Shown: positions 11,011-24,125, counted from the stretch's first letter. The stretch is DNA of 64,000 nucleotides from Heterobilharzia americana (GCA_944470555.2 OX104134.1:15665248-15729247), one strand, 5' to 3'. Notes: generated by a model not told the origin, from the sequence alone. A program made the numbers and translations.

Positions 11011-13525
11011 ACCTCACCTAGTTTACTGGTTTACTAGTTACTAGCCAGTACTAAACCTCGAATAACAAGGGAAGGTTAGGCATAAGGCTAGCAACTCTAC
11101 TACGTAAAACCAATCCAATCGCTACAAAAACTTCAAAGCACAAGGAAAATCTTAAAAATAAAAATTAACTTATTCCTCGCTGGTCATGACAGCAAGATTC
11201 AACTTCCCAAAAGGAAGGAAAGTCACAACTATACAATACTACGCTACGCACTTACAAATAATGCAAATCAAGTGGAGAAGGAGGAATTCTATAAGCAACT
11301 ACAATCAGTACAAGAAAAGATGCCGGTTGGTGACATCAAAATTCTAATGGGTGGGGTGACATGAATATTCACAAGGCAGCGAGAGACATGCATTTCACCA
11401 GACACCAGGACACACTACACTGGAAATCAGATCGACTTGATCTGAATGTGAAGAAAGTGGAGATGGAGGGAGACTCAGCCAGCCTACTGGAGACAAGATG
11501 AGATGGAGAACGAGGTGGGTTGGAGATGGGGGTGGAGGGTGGTGTGGGTGAGCAGATGTAGGTTGACATCACTCACTCACTATCTAGTGCACGGAACCTA
11601 CTTTCAAAATCAAGTTGAAGTTCTTCAATTCGAGGAAGTTGGTGATAGACGACCACAGTTGAAGTTGAACAACCAGCCAGAACAGAAAATGAACTGATGG
11701 ACGAAACTACAGATGACATCTTCATGTCAGTCAGCCATTAGGAAAAAGTGGAGGACATTAAGTAATATCCGTGAAGGATGGGGAGTGGAAGAACACTGGA
11801 ACTGCTTGAAAGTTATATGGAAGGAAACCTACATAACGGTGTTAGGGAGGAAGAAGAAGATGCGAGACAAGGATTGGATCTCGATGGACACATGGATGCT
11901 GATAGAGAAGGGATAGGGAGATGGTGAAGCAGAAGATGAACCAGTGCAGTGCCGGCATGAACAACAAAAAGAGGAACTGAACACAACCTACAAAACACTA
12001 CACTGGAAAAAGAAGAGAAGAAGAGTGCGCGCAAAGACAAAGGACACTTCGACAACACACTTGCAAATGAAGCGGAACAGGCTACAGGTAGGGGAGACAG
12101 AGACCTGACAAAATTTTATCAAATAACCTGGTTACTACCTAGGAGAGGATAGATCAACACAGATGAGACCAATGAAAGGTAGAGAAGGAAACTTAGTTAC
12201 CAGAGAGAAGAAACAGTAAATTATGGGCAGACCACTTCAGAGAACTCTTGAATCGACCACCCCAACCACCTGCAACTCGTCCAGGAATACCACCAGCAGC
12301 CAAGCCACAGAACTATCAGTGAAAACAAGCCCTCCGACAAACACCGAAGTTCTGAGCGCCATAAAGTTGCTGAAATCCGGTAAAGTAGCAGGACCAGATG
12401 GAATTCCTCCAGACGCACTGAAAACAGATGTAGAGACATCAGCAACGGACATGCTCACATCACTATTACAGAAGGTTTGGAAGAAAAAAAGAAAAAATTG
12501 CTGTCCACTGATTGGTAGAAGGGTCACCTTATCAAACTCCCAAAGAAGGGAGACATAGGTCTTTGCAAGAACTGACGCGGAATCATGCTCTCCACCTGTC
12601 CACCTCAAACAAAATATCATGCCGCACCATCCTGGAGAGACTAAAAGATGCTCTGGTTTCAAAATTACGACCAAAACAGGCTGGCTGGCTTTAGGAAGAA
12701 CAAATCATGTGCGGACCAAATTGCAACGCTACCATGCGCTACGCATCATTATAGAACACAGCATAGAATGACAGTCAAATGGATCTTTACCTCGACTTCA
12801 TCGATTTTGAAAAGACCTTAGACAGCGTCGACTGAGAATTAATTTGATGGGAAACTGCTTCAACACTACGGTTTCAGTGCCACAAACCACTATCAACCTC
12901 ATTCAAAACCACTTGTATGATGATATGATGCTACATGCTACATGCCAAGTGATTCACAATGGAAAGCTCAGTGATGCCTTTGAAGTGAAGATAGGAGTAA
13001 GAGAGGATTAGGTTGCGGCCTACTATCACTGATCATCTTCCTGATTGTGGTCGGCTGGATCATGCAGGAGAGATCTGTGAGGAGTGAGAAGATGAGTATA
13101 CGCTGGCTCGACCGATGTAAAGACCTTAGAAGAAGATTTGGATTTCGTCGCTGAAGGTGATTTATGTTTAATGTCTTGTGGCACACACTTGAAGATCTGC
13201 AGGCGAAAACCAACAAGTTGGCAGAAGAGACAGAGCAGAGAAGGAAGGCGTGACTTCATTCAGGTGAACGAAGGGAAGACAGAAGTGATGAAGATACCCA
13301 ACCAACAACAATAACAGCAACAACAACAAGAAGCACCAATCACCATCAGCTGGAGAAACCTTAAGGAAATCGTCTGTTTCACCTACCTACCTAAGCAGCA
13401 TCGTTTCAACTACAAGTGGCAGTGGCAGAGATGAGGATGTCAAATCCAGGATCAGAGAAGCAGGCAAGACAGACCTTCTTTTATCTGAAATCGGTGTGGT
13501 GATCTTCTGCACTGCACTGCACTAA
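11011..13525 (+). mobile_element. RTE-clade LINE copy A (SR2-like), internally deleted and lacking its 3' end
   Basis: The 5' end matches the 5' ends of copies C and D: CCTCRCCT followed by a TTACTAGTTACTAGCC-type stretch. After about 180 bases of 5' leader the sequence jumps into the middle of the endonuclease region (RFNFPKGRK, then FYKQLQSVQ, VGDIKILMG). It continues through the linker (WGVEEHWNCLKVIW at 11713-11916, LLKSGKVAGPDGIPP near 12370), the RT palm (LDFIDFEKTLDSVD near 12790) and YLSSIVST near 13390, then stops near 13525. The last part, present in copies B, C and D (LWERTNQE to the AAT tail), is absent. Stops and frameshifts are frequent. It shares a five-base frameshifting insertion with copy C at 11346-11374. 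LINEs normally lose their 5' end, so loss of the 3' end points to a later deletion. Confidence 0.85.
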
Positions 13526-14213
13526 AAGTAGCGTGTTTGATCGGTAGGCAGCTAGGACTTGTAAAGACATTGACTGTTGCGACGGTTGACTCATATTCAT
13601 CATGGATATCACTTCTACTTTTGATACTTGTTTTTGTCGCCATGGGCAGCCTCTTTGAGTTGATTTTGCTTGATGAGATGATGCTTAGAAATGTTATTGG
13701 CTGCATTTAAAACTTTGCCTAGTCAAACTTCACAAGTACCTCAGTTTGATTCTACTTCCGAATCCATGCAGTGAAGGTTTTACAGATACTGTAGAGTCTC
13801 TTAGTGAAATTCTTGGATGTCATTTATCATTTCAGAGTAATTTGTTGTTGACTAATGCTGTTGATAAGAGACGATGGGGATTTCATTACACAAGCTGATG
13901 TTGTTATATGATGGGGTGAACACTTACGACTCGATTCTCTGACCAACAGTGAAACCAAGGCTTCTTTTTAAGTACGTCCTGCAGTCACCTAGTTTTATGG
14001 AAATCCGGACAAGGCTACTCATGTGACTTGAACAAGATCCTAAGTTGACGCTCAGTGGTACCACAGATTTATATCAGTGGTCAGTGAATTTACGGAAACA
14101 TGCAAGTGTAGCACAGTCAGTGTTCTGTAGGGTCTTCAAAGGACAGGTCGTAAATCAGTTTGCCAAGAACTCTTCCATATTAAATTTGTTTGTTGTTTGT
14201 AGCACACAGTAAT
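13526..14213. other. No recognised gene; one weak protein-like stretch
   Basis: From about 14036 to 14186 a frame of roughly 50 residues stays open and reads like protein (LSGTTDLYQWSVNLRKHA). I recognise no family. It could be a scrap of a retroelement gag or simple chance. The rest shows nothing I can name. Confidence 0.3.
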
Positions 14214-14310
14214 ACAGTATTGATCACTTGAGGAAGTTTCGATCATAAATTATTGCTCACGATCATTTTATTAATTTACGCTCGAAACTTCCTCAAGTGA
14301 TCAATACTGT
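14214..14310. repeat. Perfect 29-bp inverted repeat carrying GAAAC boxes
   Basis: Arm 1 (14214-14242) and arm 2 (14282-14310) are exact reverse complements over 29 bases, with a 39-base loop. Weaker pairing continues inward. Both arms read GAAACTTCCTCAAG outward. The minus strand of the left arm and loop also has GAGCAATAATTTATG, the same segment that forms helix II of the PLE-end hammerhead motif at 40559-40612. I infer this hairpin derives from PLE ends joined in inverted orientation. The CTGATGA box is degraded, so ribozyme activity is unlikely. Confidence 0.75.
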
Positions 14311-17252
14311 ACCGCTATATGCAATATCAAATAAGCAAATCTAATATGAAGTTACATTCTACCTCAGTGGCCAATTTTCACATTTATACAAGACACTATA
14401 CAGCATTCAGCTGTGACTCAAATAAGCCTAGCATGTTTGTCAATCAATTCCAGTCAAAGTGATATCTCAAAGTATGCACCTTAATCAACATTCTGTAGTT
14501 GTAGAGAATGGTACTTTAAAAGATTATATCCGTACAAACAACATCGTTACCGACACTCCAATTTTGGCCCTCGATTTATTCGATTACCTTCAGCTGGTTG
14601 TAGTACCGTTGAGATCAGTCTGCAGTATGATTAACCAACCTAAGAAAATGGATAACGCTTCCGTTGATATTGTTCAGAAAAATGCAGAAGTTTCTTTAAC
14701 TTAGTCTAGGTCACTAAACCACAATGTAAGCCACTGTTCGTCTGCCTCCAGATGCCAAATCAAGGTTGCTGTAGAGAGTTTCCGTATTCAGGTTTGAAGG
14801 CAAACTATAATATTTGCATAAGCAATGTCTGTTGACGGTTGCAACTTTTTCAGCCAGAACATCTCACACTATACCAGTCGAGAAAACTGTTAGTTTATTA
14901 AGTTTTTCAGTCAATTTTAATAGTGGCTTCACTGCTGTCCTAAAACAACATTAATATCCGTTACCAGTTCCCAATGATTTATTGGGTATTCCAAATGATG
15001 TATACTTCTTTACAAAACTAAACTTTATATATGGCTATCTTATATTTGTAGCCAAAATGAAAGTTGAGAACTATTTGGTATTAATGCTCATCATGGACAG
15101 TTTCAATATAGTGAGTTACTGTTTTGAGTTATGACTTCACAGCAATTTTGCGTAAGCTAAAGAATACGGTTTTGTCTAAAATCCCAGAAGTATTCATCGG
15201 CTCAGGTAAAGTTTCAGTTGTATTTCTTCTATCTGGAAGAACTCTATCGTAAATGTGAAGTGGTCTTATTGGATTCTGATTCTGTACAAACAAGAACCAG
15301 TTTTATTGAGGCCCGTGAAATACTTTAATTAATATTTGGTACTAGTGATAGGAACCCAGACTCAAGGATTTGCTCTAATCATGAGCTATTTAGCTGTACG
15401 CAAGTTAACTGACACTCGTCTTTCCTACCATCATTCTAGAATATTGGATAAAAACTACATCATCTTCGAGTAAAGAATCTACCCTAAACGCTGTTACAGG
15501 GATGTGAAGTGATATTTAGCCAGTTAAAATCCGTCAAATTTTAAGCATTGTTCACCTATAATAACCCCCGTTTACATAATGGAGCTGTAACATATATTAT
15601 TTCGTTTTTTTACCAGATACGAGCAGTAATTTTTTTCTCGATAGAACTCAGAAAGTAACGATGCACGCTTTAAGAAAATCGTCTGTTACATATAAATAAA
15701 GGCATATTCACAAAGAAAGTCTAGCCATGGCTTTTGAAGTCCAACGTATTAAGACGATGGTTTACAGTCACTGATTCACTTACTAACAAACCACAAGCGA
15801 CTCATGTCATTAAGAAAGGTATGTTTGCTAACTCAAAGAAACCTATTCTACTCAGACACTGATACAGCACTAACATTGTTCCAGTTACATTGCACATACA
15901 CTTCAGTGATTTCTAGCAAGCAGGAAATCCATATCCATGTTCCCTTGATAACTGGTTTCAACCACCTGAAATGGAAATCACTACTAATGATTGAACTTTC
16001 ATTGTTTCAAAGAAGAAATGTAATATTTTCACACAAGAGTATTTGTTTCATACAAGATAATAATACTGAATGTTAGTGCAGTTCAAGTTTTTTTAAATTC
16101 AGTTATTAAATATCAGTGATTAGTCTGAATGCATTGTTTTTACTGTAAAGACTTCTCTACATAATATACTCAGAAACCTTTAATTTATTGCTTTTACACA
16201 CCCAGCCCTTGTGATGAAATACCCATTTCTCATGTAGCTTCATTTCAAACCTGAAACAACAGCTTATACACTGTCGACAAGAACTGTTGGTTAGTGTTCT
16301 ACTGTTTCATAACTTTTCAACTAAAATCTGTTTGTGGATTGAAAATATATTTTAAATAACTCTGAAATTTACTAATTTAGAACTGGAAATTTTAATCCCT
16401 CGTTTAGTCAGAAGCAGATGTTAGAAACGTTGTCGAAATCACTTGTTTCGCTTGTATCGATAATATATTTTCTAATTTATAGTATTATTATTGTTATTGT
16501 TTTGTAATATGAAAATGAATACACACAATCTATTGAAGTGAAATAATTTTATCACCGTTTTAATCAGCCTTGTGTATTTGAAATAAGTAGAACAGAACAA
16601 GCTTCCTTGTATGCATACATACATACACACAGAGAATAGAGTTAATCGAATTGTTGGTGGCTTAGGTAATATAATTTTCATTTATGATAATGGATATTTT
16701 GTGATAATTATTTTTATGGAGTAAATGTTATTTTTGGCGATTGCAGTTAAAACGTTATACTGTACTTGATTGAAATGAAGCATAGGATCCAATGATTACT
16801 CAATCAGCACAGTTATTACAGATCAAACAATGCGAAATAAATATTCAGACCTTCAGTTTTATTTGTTAGAAGCCCCATTCAGAGCTCATTTTTAAAGAGA
16901 ACCCAAATTTGAAGTTGGAAAAAGTTGAAGCTAGGCTATAATAGGCTTATAACTTTCAATTTGGAGTATGCCACTTTTTATCGCATGGGTTTACTACTCG
17001 TCTTCGACCACCTTATTTTCATCTTTCGCACTGATATATAGGATCCTTGTACGTTTCGTGTGTGGCCTTTCTTATTCATCTGCAGTTATCTGCGTCCTTA
17101 TTCTTCAATTGATGTTTGTGGTGGAGTTAAATTACGACAAGTCACACAAGTGCACAAAACAGTAACCATAAAAAGTGAGCGTTCTTCAGTGAAGAGTTTG
17201 TTCCATAATAAGTAAACAAATTTACGAATAATAACATTGCAAAAGGTTGTCA
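14311..17252. other. AT-rich DNA, no gene recognised
   Basis: Open frames at 14459-14704 and 15804-16076 (plus) have no motif I recognise and sit in ordinary AT-rich sequence, so they are not called genes. Nothing else stands out on either strand. Confidence 0.45.
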
Positions 17253-17341
17253 GTACATAATGATTGGTAGAATTCGGTCAGCACTTAGGACTAGACAAAA
17301 TAAATTCACTTACTGTCTGGTGACCTATTAATGTACATAAT
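17253..17341 (+). repeat. Fragment of dispersed repeat R1
   Basis: AATGATTGGTAGAATTCGGTC, GCACTTAGGACTAGACAA and the following bases match the R1 copies at 61172-61260 and 61487-61575 in the same orientation. The fragment is flanked by GTACATAAT at 17253-17261 and 17333-17341, a possible nine-base target-site duplication, though part of the left copy overlaps the repeat itself. Confidence 0.55.
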
Positions 17342-20300
17342 AAAGTCTACCTTTTTAGATGATTCTAGAAAACTTTATTGAAAGTTTCATTCATCTTTGT
17401 TGGTCTTATCTGTAATGAAAACTAGCACCTGAAACCTGCATGAATCCATTAACATATTTGAAGATCTGCAATGACCGATAACATTTTCATAAGATTCAGT
17501 ATTTTGCACCCCTAAGTGATCGTTCAAATTCTATACTGATCCAATTGTTCTTCGCCTTACTTCCTCTCACTACTTTTGCTGATAGGCGTCGCGTAATAGA
17601 TATCATTTGAAAAGGTAAAAACTCTCACAAATTATTACTTGACTCAGTTAAAAAACCTGTTAAATACATCAAATGCTCCAAATATTTTTCTCACAATAGT
17701 GAATGTCTTAAAGTATCAGGGAAATAGGTCATCTACGTTATCAGTATAAAACTTACCCCTTTATGTAAAAATGAATTATATTTGTTGATTTCTAGTTGCA
17801 AATACTCTTTCCATCCAACTTAAGGTCAGCTATCTTATTCGAAAATCACTGAAGTATATAGCCACAATTGCAAATATCATCGTAATAAACTATTCACCTT
17901 CAAAGGCACTTGAAGTTACAATGCCCATCAAGTGCACTCGTACTTGACTATCTCAATAGATTATCAGCTAGTTGTTTTACCCTCCTCTTTTCCAAATGGT
18001 GTTCGTTTAGGTAAGCAGTTAGTTCTATTGTGGTTTGTGTTACCAAACAAATTTTTTTACCCAGAAGTGTTATCAGCTTGTAATAAATTATGATTATAAG
18101 AACGGAAAACAGAGTAATTCCATGACACATGTTACTGATATGTATGAAAAATAGGAAAATAACTGTTTACACAGTCAGTGATTCTCACTGGTCAGTGAAG
18201 TTAACTGTATATCCCACTGCAAAAGGTTACTGAAGCCTTCTTTTCTTTTATCACTCTTGAGAATTTCTGCACTGGAATACATCGTTCCCTAAGGAATCAC
18301 TTTGAAAACTTCTGCAAATACCTAAGGCTTTTGTGAACGAGATTTTTCATAACTCACCAGTTATAGGTTATAAATTCAAGTAATATATGTCATGTGCTAT
18401 GCTCTACTATAGCGTTTCAGCAGAAAACGAAATAAACTGCATTCGGTAGAAATAATCACAGGTGAATAATTCCTAGCAAAAGTAAATAAAACCGCTGTCA
18501 CTGAAACTCTAAACAATATAGCATACATATAGACACAAGCTGTTGCACTTGCCATCAATTAACAAATTTCAATTTTTCTTTATTTCAAACTATTTTCCGC
18601 AGATATCAAATACTGTTGTCTAGATATCTTTTATTCAGTAATTCGCTTGTTGTAAAATATAAACCAGAGCGACTCTAATGACTAGCTCAGCGACCAATTT
18701 AGTTTCCTCAAATGTTTTAAAGGAAACTACTTTTCCAGCTGCAATTAAGAGATGTGATTGTTCATTTCAGTAGTTGCTGTGCTGGTCGTAAAGTAACTCA
18801 TAAAATACATTCTTAACGTTTGAAATTATTGTAAGCTTATGGGTTGTGCAGTAGTTTTGTCGTTTTAACTAATATTAAGGTAGTATTTGTCTAGTAATGC
18901 GTTGTTAAGTCACTACCTGTTGAGCGATAGTGCCGAAAGAAAGTCTGCTCTTGAGACAGTTGCATCATCTGTACTAAACATGTGTTATACAGAGGAGTCA
19001 TAATCTAGCACAGTTTGGTTTTCATTAGTATTTTATATAGTTTTAACTTCTAAAGCCAATTAAAAAACAATGCGGCTTATCATGTTCTTCAGTTAAGCGA
19101 TTATTACCTTTCTTTAAATACACAACTATACTATAAGATAAACAAAAGTTGATTCAAGAAAAATAACCTTAATATCCCCATTTCTTTTGTATTGTGTAAC
19201 GCAACTGGACCCAATGTATATTTTTTGTATTGCATACTGTAAAGTACCGTTTTTTTTCTTCAGCTACTCTATACCTTCAATAGGTTTTCCTTCCTAATAG
19301 CCAAAACAATTCAAGGTGTATACTTAAAGACAGTTTCAAAATTCTGATATTTTTGCCTTCCAGGATGTCTAAATTGGCCAATTCATGGTCGAAGTCATAG
19401 ATTGAGAATCTTGGAAAATTAAAAAAATGCCAAACAACCAATTATGTTATCTAACAACTTTTTCTATGAGAATAAGGTAAACTTATTTACCAAAATGAAT
19501 ATTAGGAATGTGGATTGCAGGAACTATGTTAGGTGTATTGAAAAAAGTGTCTTAACTACATGATTTGAATGACACGAGTTTCTTTGTTGAAGACACTGGG
19601 GCAACATGCTAATGAGATGTATTTACATGGAACAAACCAACTGTCCAACATATCTAAAATTCCCTGCTTATCAAATGACTTCTGTTTGCAGAGAAAATGA
19701 CTTAAAAATACTCTACCAGGTTAGAAAAGGATGTCTGTTAGTTATTGAATACATAATTACCGATTACGTGGGTTATCCATCACCATCCAAAATGCCCTGA
19801 ATGTCGCAACTTCAGACAGTTGACAAGTAAAGGCAGATTGGGAGGTGGAGAGATGTTGTAATGATCACATTATTCAAATCCAAAGCTTTCACAAGTTATT
19901 TGCATAAGTTGACCTAAATAAAGACTCAGAATGTGATTTCTCTTTGGAAGCTTAAGTTAGAGAACTTCAAAAAGTTGTTCTATTCCAGATCTTGAGCTTA
20001 TCTTCTGCAGCTGTAGTGAATCACTATTTCGGCTAGAGCATTATTCGACTAATTCTCACACCTTCACTTTAATGTTTACTGAATTTATCATTTCATTCCC
20101 TAAATAAATTAAAGTTTATTTACTTATTTATATACTTTATGCGATATCACTTTAACCTAAATCACTCTGTTTTAAGTCCGCCAACACTTTCAGTCTTACT
20201 ACTTAGTTTGGTTCACCAAAATTAAAGAACCTTCACAAAAAGCGTTGCAGTTGACTGAAATTTCACATGCTATCAAGCAAAACAGAGCAGAATACAAGTT

Positions 20301-20634
20301 AAGAGAAGTAGGTTTTAACCATTCATTATCAAGGAAATGCTTTCAATGTCACCGCTGGGAATACTTCGAGATATATCATTTTTTCATTTTCAAATCAGTT
20401 CATAATGGAAATGTGCATGAGGAGTGAATGGCGTGAAACAAATTTAACTGTATAATTAAAATATCTGTTTAATGGATTCTGAATTGTTGATGAACGTTCG
20501 TGCTGATCATTACAACATTTATATACATCAGAATATAGAAAAGAAATAAAATCCAAGTTAAAAATGGAAATACGCAGGTAAATACCGAGCGGAGACGTTG
20601 CAAATATACGCTTTTATATACGTATATATACATC
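17342..20634. other. AT-rich DNA, no firm gene
   Basis: Apart from the weak PLE-like block listed at 17948-18130, no domain, RNA gene or repeat is recognised. Short open frames at 19606-19800 and 20245-20427 carry no motif. Confidence 0.45.
17948..18130 (-). pseudogene. Possible PLE GIY-YIG scrap
   Basis: The minus frame contains LVTQTTIELTAYLNEHHLEK, which resembles the GIY-YIG region of PLEs (YIG-T, then a run ending in R-NEHH). The GIY-YIG tyrosine-isoleucine-glycine is not preserved, and flanking frames do not extend the match clearly. It could be chance. Confidence 0.22.
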
Positions 20635-20770
20635 TAGCTGTGGCTCTTTGGTTTAATGAGGTGACTTTTAACCAGTTGGTCATAGATTCCAACCCTGCCC
20701 CGCCTATCGAGGTTTGGGCAAACAGGTAGTATTATTGGCCCTCACAGAACAGGTCTAACTCATTGCTTAC
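20635..20770 (+). repeat. tRNA-headed SINE-like repeat
   Basis: TGGCTCTTTGG (20641-20651) matches nine of eleven positions of the Pol III A box, and a B-box-like GATTCCAACC follows near 20685. CCGCCTATCGAGGTTTGGGC and CCCTCACAGAAC downstream look like SINE body sequence. No terminal tail or duplication is evident. A real tRNA is excluded because no cloverleaf forms. Confidence 0.4.
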
Positions 20771-21379
20771 TTCACAAATGTTCCCAAGATTGTTAAAGGT
20801 ATTTCGATTATATATATATTCACCTACAACACAAATGTGATCTAGAACTTCTTCTCATTCCCTAGTTAAATCTGGGGGACTGATATCTAACATATTCCGA
20901 TATTCACAAATGCCATTAAATAGGGCGGACAGACAGAAATGAAATGTATAGAAAGAGGGGAAGTACAAATAACTTGAGGTGTCCATTCAAAGAGCCCAAA
21001 AGCCAACAGAAATTGATTGATTAAGTTGTGTATAATGATCAACGGGAAGTTACAAACATTCATAAATAAGGAGCTGTGAAACTAATGGTCATTGGTTCTA
21101 CTTGTCGAATAAAACATTTAAACTGGACCCTGAGAAGTGATATTAACCATAGTCTACAACAAGAATGGTTCATCACTTTTATTTATCCACCGTACTTGTC
21201 CACAAGTCAAACAGGGTATTTGTAATGGAATATCTGAAACAATAGTGATTTAAAATTGTTAGGTGTTTGCTTGAAGTCCTGCCATACCTCATGATTCCTT
21301 TACTTCTTCTCACTAAAATGTATAGTTTCAGATCAACAGGGTCTTGCACAGCCAGTTCAATGCAGAATTATGTTTAAGG
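20771..21379. other. No gene recognised; possible upstream part of PLE fragment 2
   Basis: The next feature begins inside an RT palm domain, so earlier RT sequence could lie here, but I cannot read it through the stops. No other structure is seen. Confidence 0.35.
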
Positions 21380-22200
21380 TAAGGTCTACCCTACAGACCT
21401 GTTACTGAAAGATGTACCTCTTATATGCTTGATATAAATGATAACTTTGTAGTTCATGATAGCCTTCACCAAGTATAAACCATGCTGGAAATGTTTAATA
21501 GCACCTTAACAATGAATGAGGAAGAAGTACACCATCTGAGGTTTCTTGATATATGCATAAAACATGAGTGGAGTATCCATATTAAAAGTACTTGGATTGT
21601 TTGATGTTAAGGTTTTAAAACCTTATACAGTTCTTCTGTTTTACGAATTTACAAACAGGAAAAATTATTGATTCTTCTGAGGTGTTTGAGTGGTAGTGGT
21701 TATCCGTAAGAAGTGAAGCACAGTGGAGAAGAAGCCTGTCTTTTTATAACTTGGTCTTAAAGTTGGTGCAATCGCTACTGGGATCCACCATCTATTGTGT
21801 GCTACACTCGGTAGAACATACCCAGTTGCCAAACCGATTTTTTTATGCAAGACAAACTATTCTTTGTGGCGATCGGAAGTCGACAAATTCTCACTTTATA
21901 TTACCGCCAACTGAATCTATCAGTTTACATTGGAAGGACAGAGAGGAAAAAAGTTTATCACTGTTTTCAAGTAATTCCTCAAAAATCTAAGACTGAGGTT
22001 CACGTACACTTTTTAGCCTGATCATTCGTCATTTGTTTGGTACTAGACACAGCGTTGATAAACTCAAATCGTTTAAAGTAATCAGTAGACAAAAGAACTC
22101 AAACCTACTACGTTTCACCGAAGCGATAACCATCAAGAAACTTAAACCAAATTTATGTGTTCAAAAAGATTAAGTTTTTTCAGCTTTGCACCGCTGTGGT
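21380..22200 (+). mobile_element. Penelope-like retroelement fragment 2 (RT palm to GIY-YIG), decayed
   Basis: Reading left to right across several frame changes gives an ordered PLE series. DNFVVHDSLHQV and MLEMFNSTLTMNEEEVHHL then RFLDI lie near 21440-21560 and correspond to the RT palm after the catalytic YVDD box, itself corrupted. GSGYP near 21700 and CLFITWS near 21740 match the GYP and KKPVFI blocks of the RT thumb. SVYIGRTERKK near 21925 is the GIY-YIG motif. SIIRHLFGTRHSVD and LLRFTEAITIKKLKPNLCVQK end the domain at about 22170. PLE proteins join an RT to this endonuclease, which cuts target DNA. At least four frame changes and internal stops make it a pseudogene. It resembles fragment 6 more than fragments 1, 3 and 5. 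Confidence 0.78.
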
Positions 22201-23904
22201 TATTTGTTTACAATAAAATGAATGCATACTTTTGCTATTTTATCCTACATATTTTTTTATTGTCATTCTATCTTACACATTTTGTTCTTTTCCAAAAGTT
22301 AGTATATTGTCTGAACGCAGCTCACCTCACTCTTCAAAGCCTTTGTAAATTCGAAACATTTTGAAGTTACACAAACCATGGCAACTATCTTTCATTCATT
22401 TCTTGACCTTCTCTCTCAAGAATATTCACGTGATATATAGTCAGTCTTTCCCTCACATTCCTGGCAATCTCCTCTTCTTTAATCATTCACACTTTTTATG
22501 TTATAGACTGATCCTGTCAGTAGATTTTTGTTAAATTAACGAAAATGTATTCACGTCTTCTAATGAATACACTCCCATATAATTTGGGCTGTAAATGGTT
22601 GACGGGACTCCTCGAAAAAAAAAGATCTCACATTATCCTAGTGCACTTGTTGTTTTTGTGCTATTCAAATTTAAGCTTGGATAGTGATCGCCGAATCACC
22701 AATGAGAAGTCGTGATTGAAAATATTGAGTTTAAGAGCAGCCAGGATATAATCTTAAGTGAAGATTCAAGTCGAAAAAAGGCTGATGGAATAGTGTCTAC
22801 GGGATAATGGATGCCCTCTGAACTTCATTTGAATATATCACGCAGATAACACAATAAGACGGGTAGTCAATCTTTTGAAAGCTGCCTTTCAAAGCTGATA
22901 ACACAAGAAAAAGAATAAATGGTGCATTACAACTGCCATATCTACAACTACCATGTTTCGATGCCAGAATCGCTATACAATAAAACAGTCCCATATAATC
23001 AGCTATTATCAGAAACTTTATAGTATTTTCCAAAGCTTCAAATATACCTCATTGAAGAGATTGTCTGTTAATGAAATATCAAGAGCTAAAATATGTTGTC
23101 TACTCTTCAAAGGCCAGTTATGTTACTGCAGCTTAATCCGTAATCATGTGTTAACAACACTTCAGAAAGTGACATGTAGACACTTGTAGACATTCGTTTT
23201 CCAGTTTTCCGGAAACCATACAATGCTAATCTGTTGAAACCTGTCTGAACAAATTGACAATCGATTCGAACGGATAACTTCAGAGAATGAGTAGAAAATT
23301 TTTCAAATGCAAGAGAGAAAATCAACTTAGGGATTTAATTTTTGTTATCATAAAGTACTATTTCCTAAATTTTATATCATATAGTTAACGGTATTATCTT
23401 TAGTGACGAAATTAATTTTTATTTTTCCCTTTAAAGCTATGATTTAAATTAAGAACCAGACAAACTGAACCAACGACGCTTCGCTGAGTTGCATAAACAC
23501 TAGTCACAATGAAGTCTCTCAAATAAAAGGTGAATAAAATCCCTTAAAGGAATTTAAGGAAACTCGTAGGGATTTATCTCTCACATATATGTATACGGAC
23601 ATAATTACATGAGGAGAGAGAATGAAGTAAAGCAGATCGTCTCAACGAGAAGATCGATTTTAGACCGTCGTTAAGCTACGTATGCATTACCCATAGCATT
23701 AAAAATGGTCAGAATAAAAAAGTTGTGTGTTGGCTTACAGTCGTAAATCCACTATCATCTTTATATATATTTGTTTTCAGATGGGTTCATTGTAGGGATT
23801 ATAGTTGGATTACGATATTCCAAACTAACGTAGATTTGAAAACTTTTGATTGCTTAACACAAAAAATTTCACTATTTAAAACAGTATTCTGCATTCACAC
23901 TGAT
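22201..23904. other. AT-rich DNA, no gene recognised
   Basis: Overlapping short frames on both strands between 22797 and 23325 have no recognisable domain. No repeat or RNA gene is seen. Confidence 0.45.
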
Positions 23905-24125
23905 TGATCACTGGAATTTAACCAATTCCATGTTTTCTAGTCCTGAGTGCTGATCGATATGGACCTAGTGTGGCCACAAAGATACTCGATTCAAAATTAT
24001 GGTGGAGTACTGGGTAACGTGAGTTCGAGTCTCCCGGTTATAACCAAAAAACTTGAAATAGAAGAATCGCCTTTCTAACGATTGGCTGGAAGCACGAATT
24101 CTAGGTCAGGAAGGGCTTGCTTGTA
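23905..24125 (-). repeat. Dispersed repeat R1, copy with tRNA-like B box
   Basis: On the plus strand the order CACTGATTGATCAC, CATGTTTTCTAGTCCTGAGTG, GTGTGGCCAC matches the copy at 32916 in the same orientation. R1 orientation is defined by 61487, so this copy is reversed. Further on, GAGTTCGAGTCTCCC (24021-24035) fits a Pol III B box. No second half of a hairpin like that at 33052-33165 is seen. Confidence 0.6.

Noticed and set aside
12237..12674. 145-residue minus frame over RTE copy A
   Set aside because: Antisense shadow of the LINE linker and RT.
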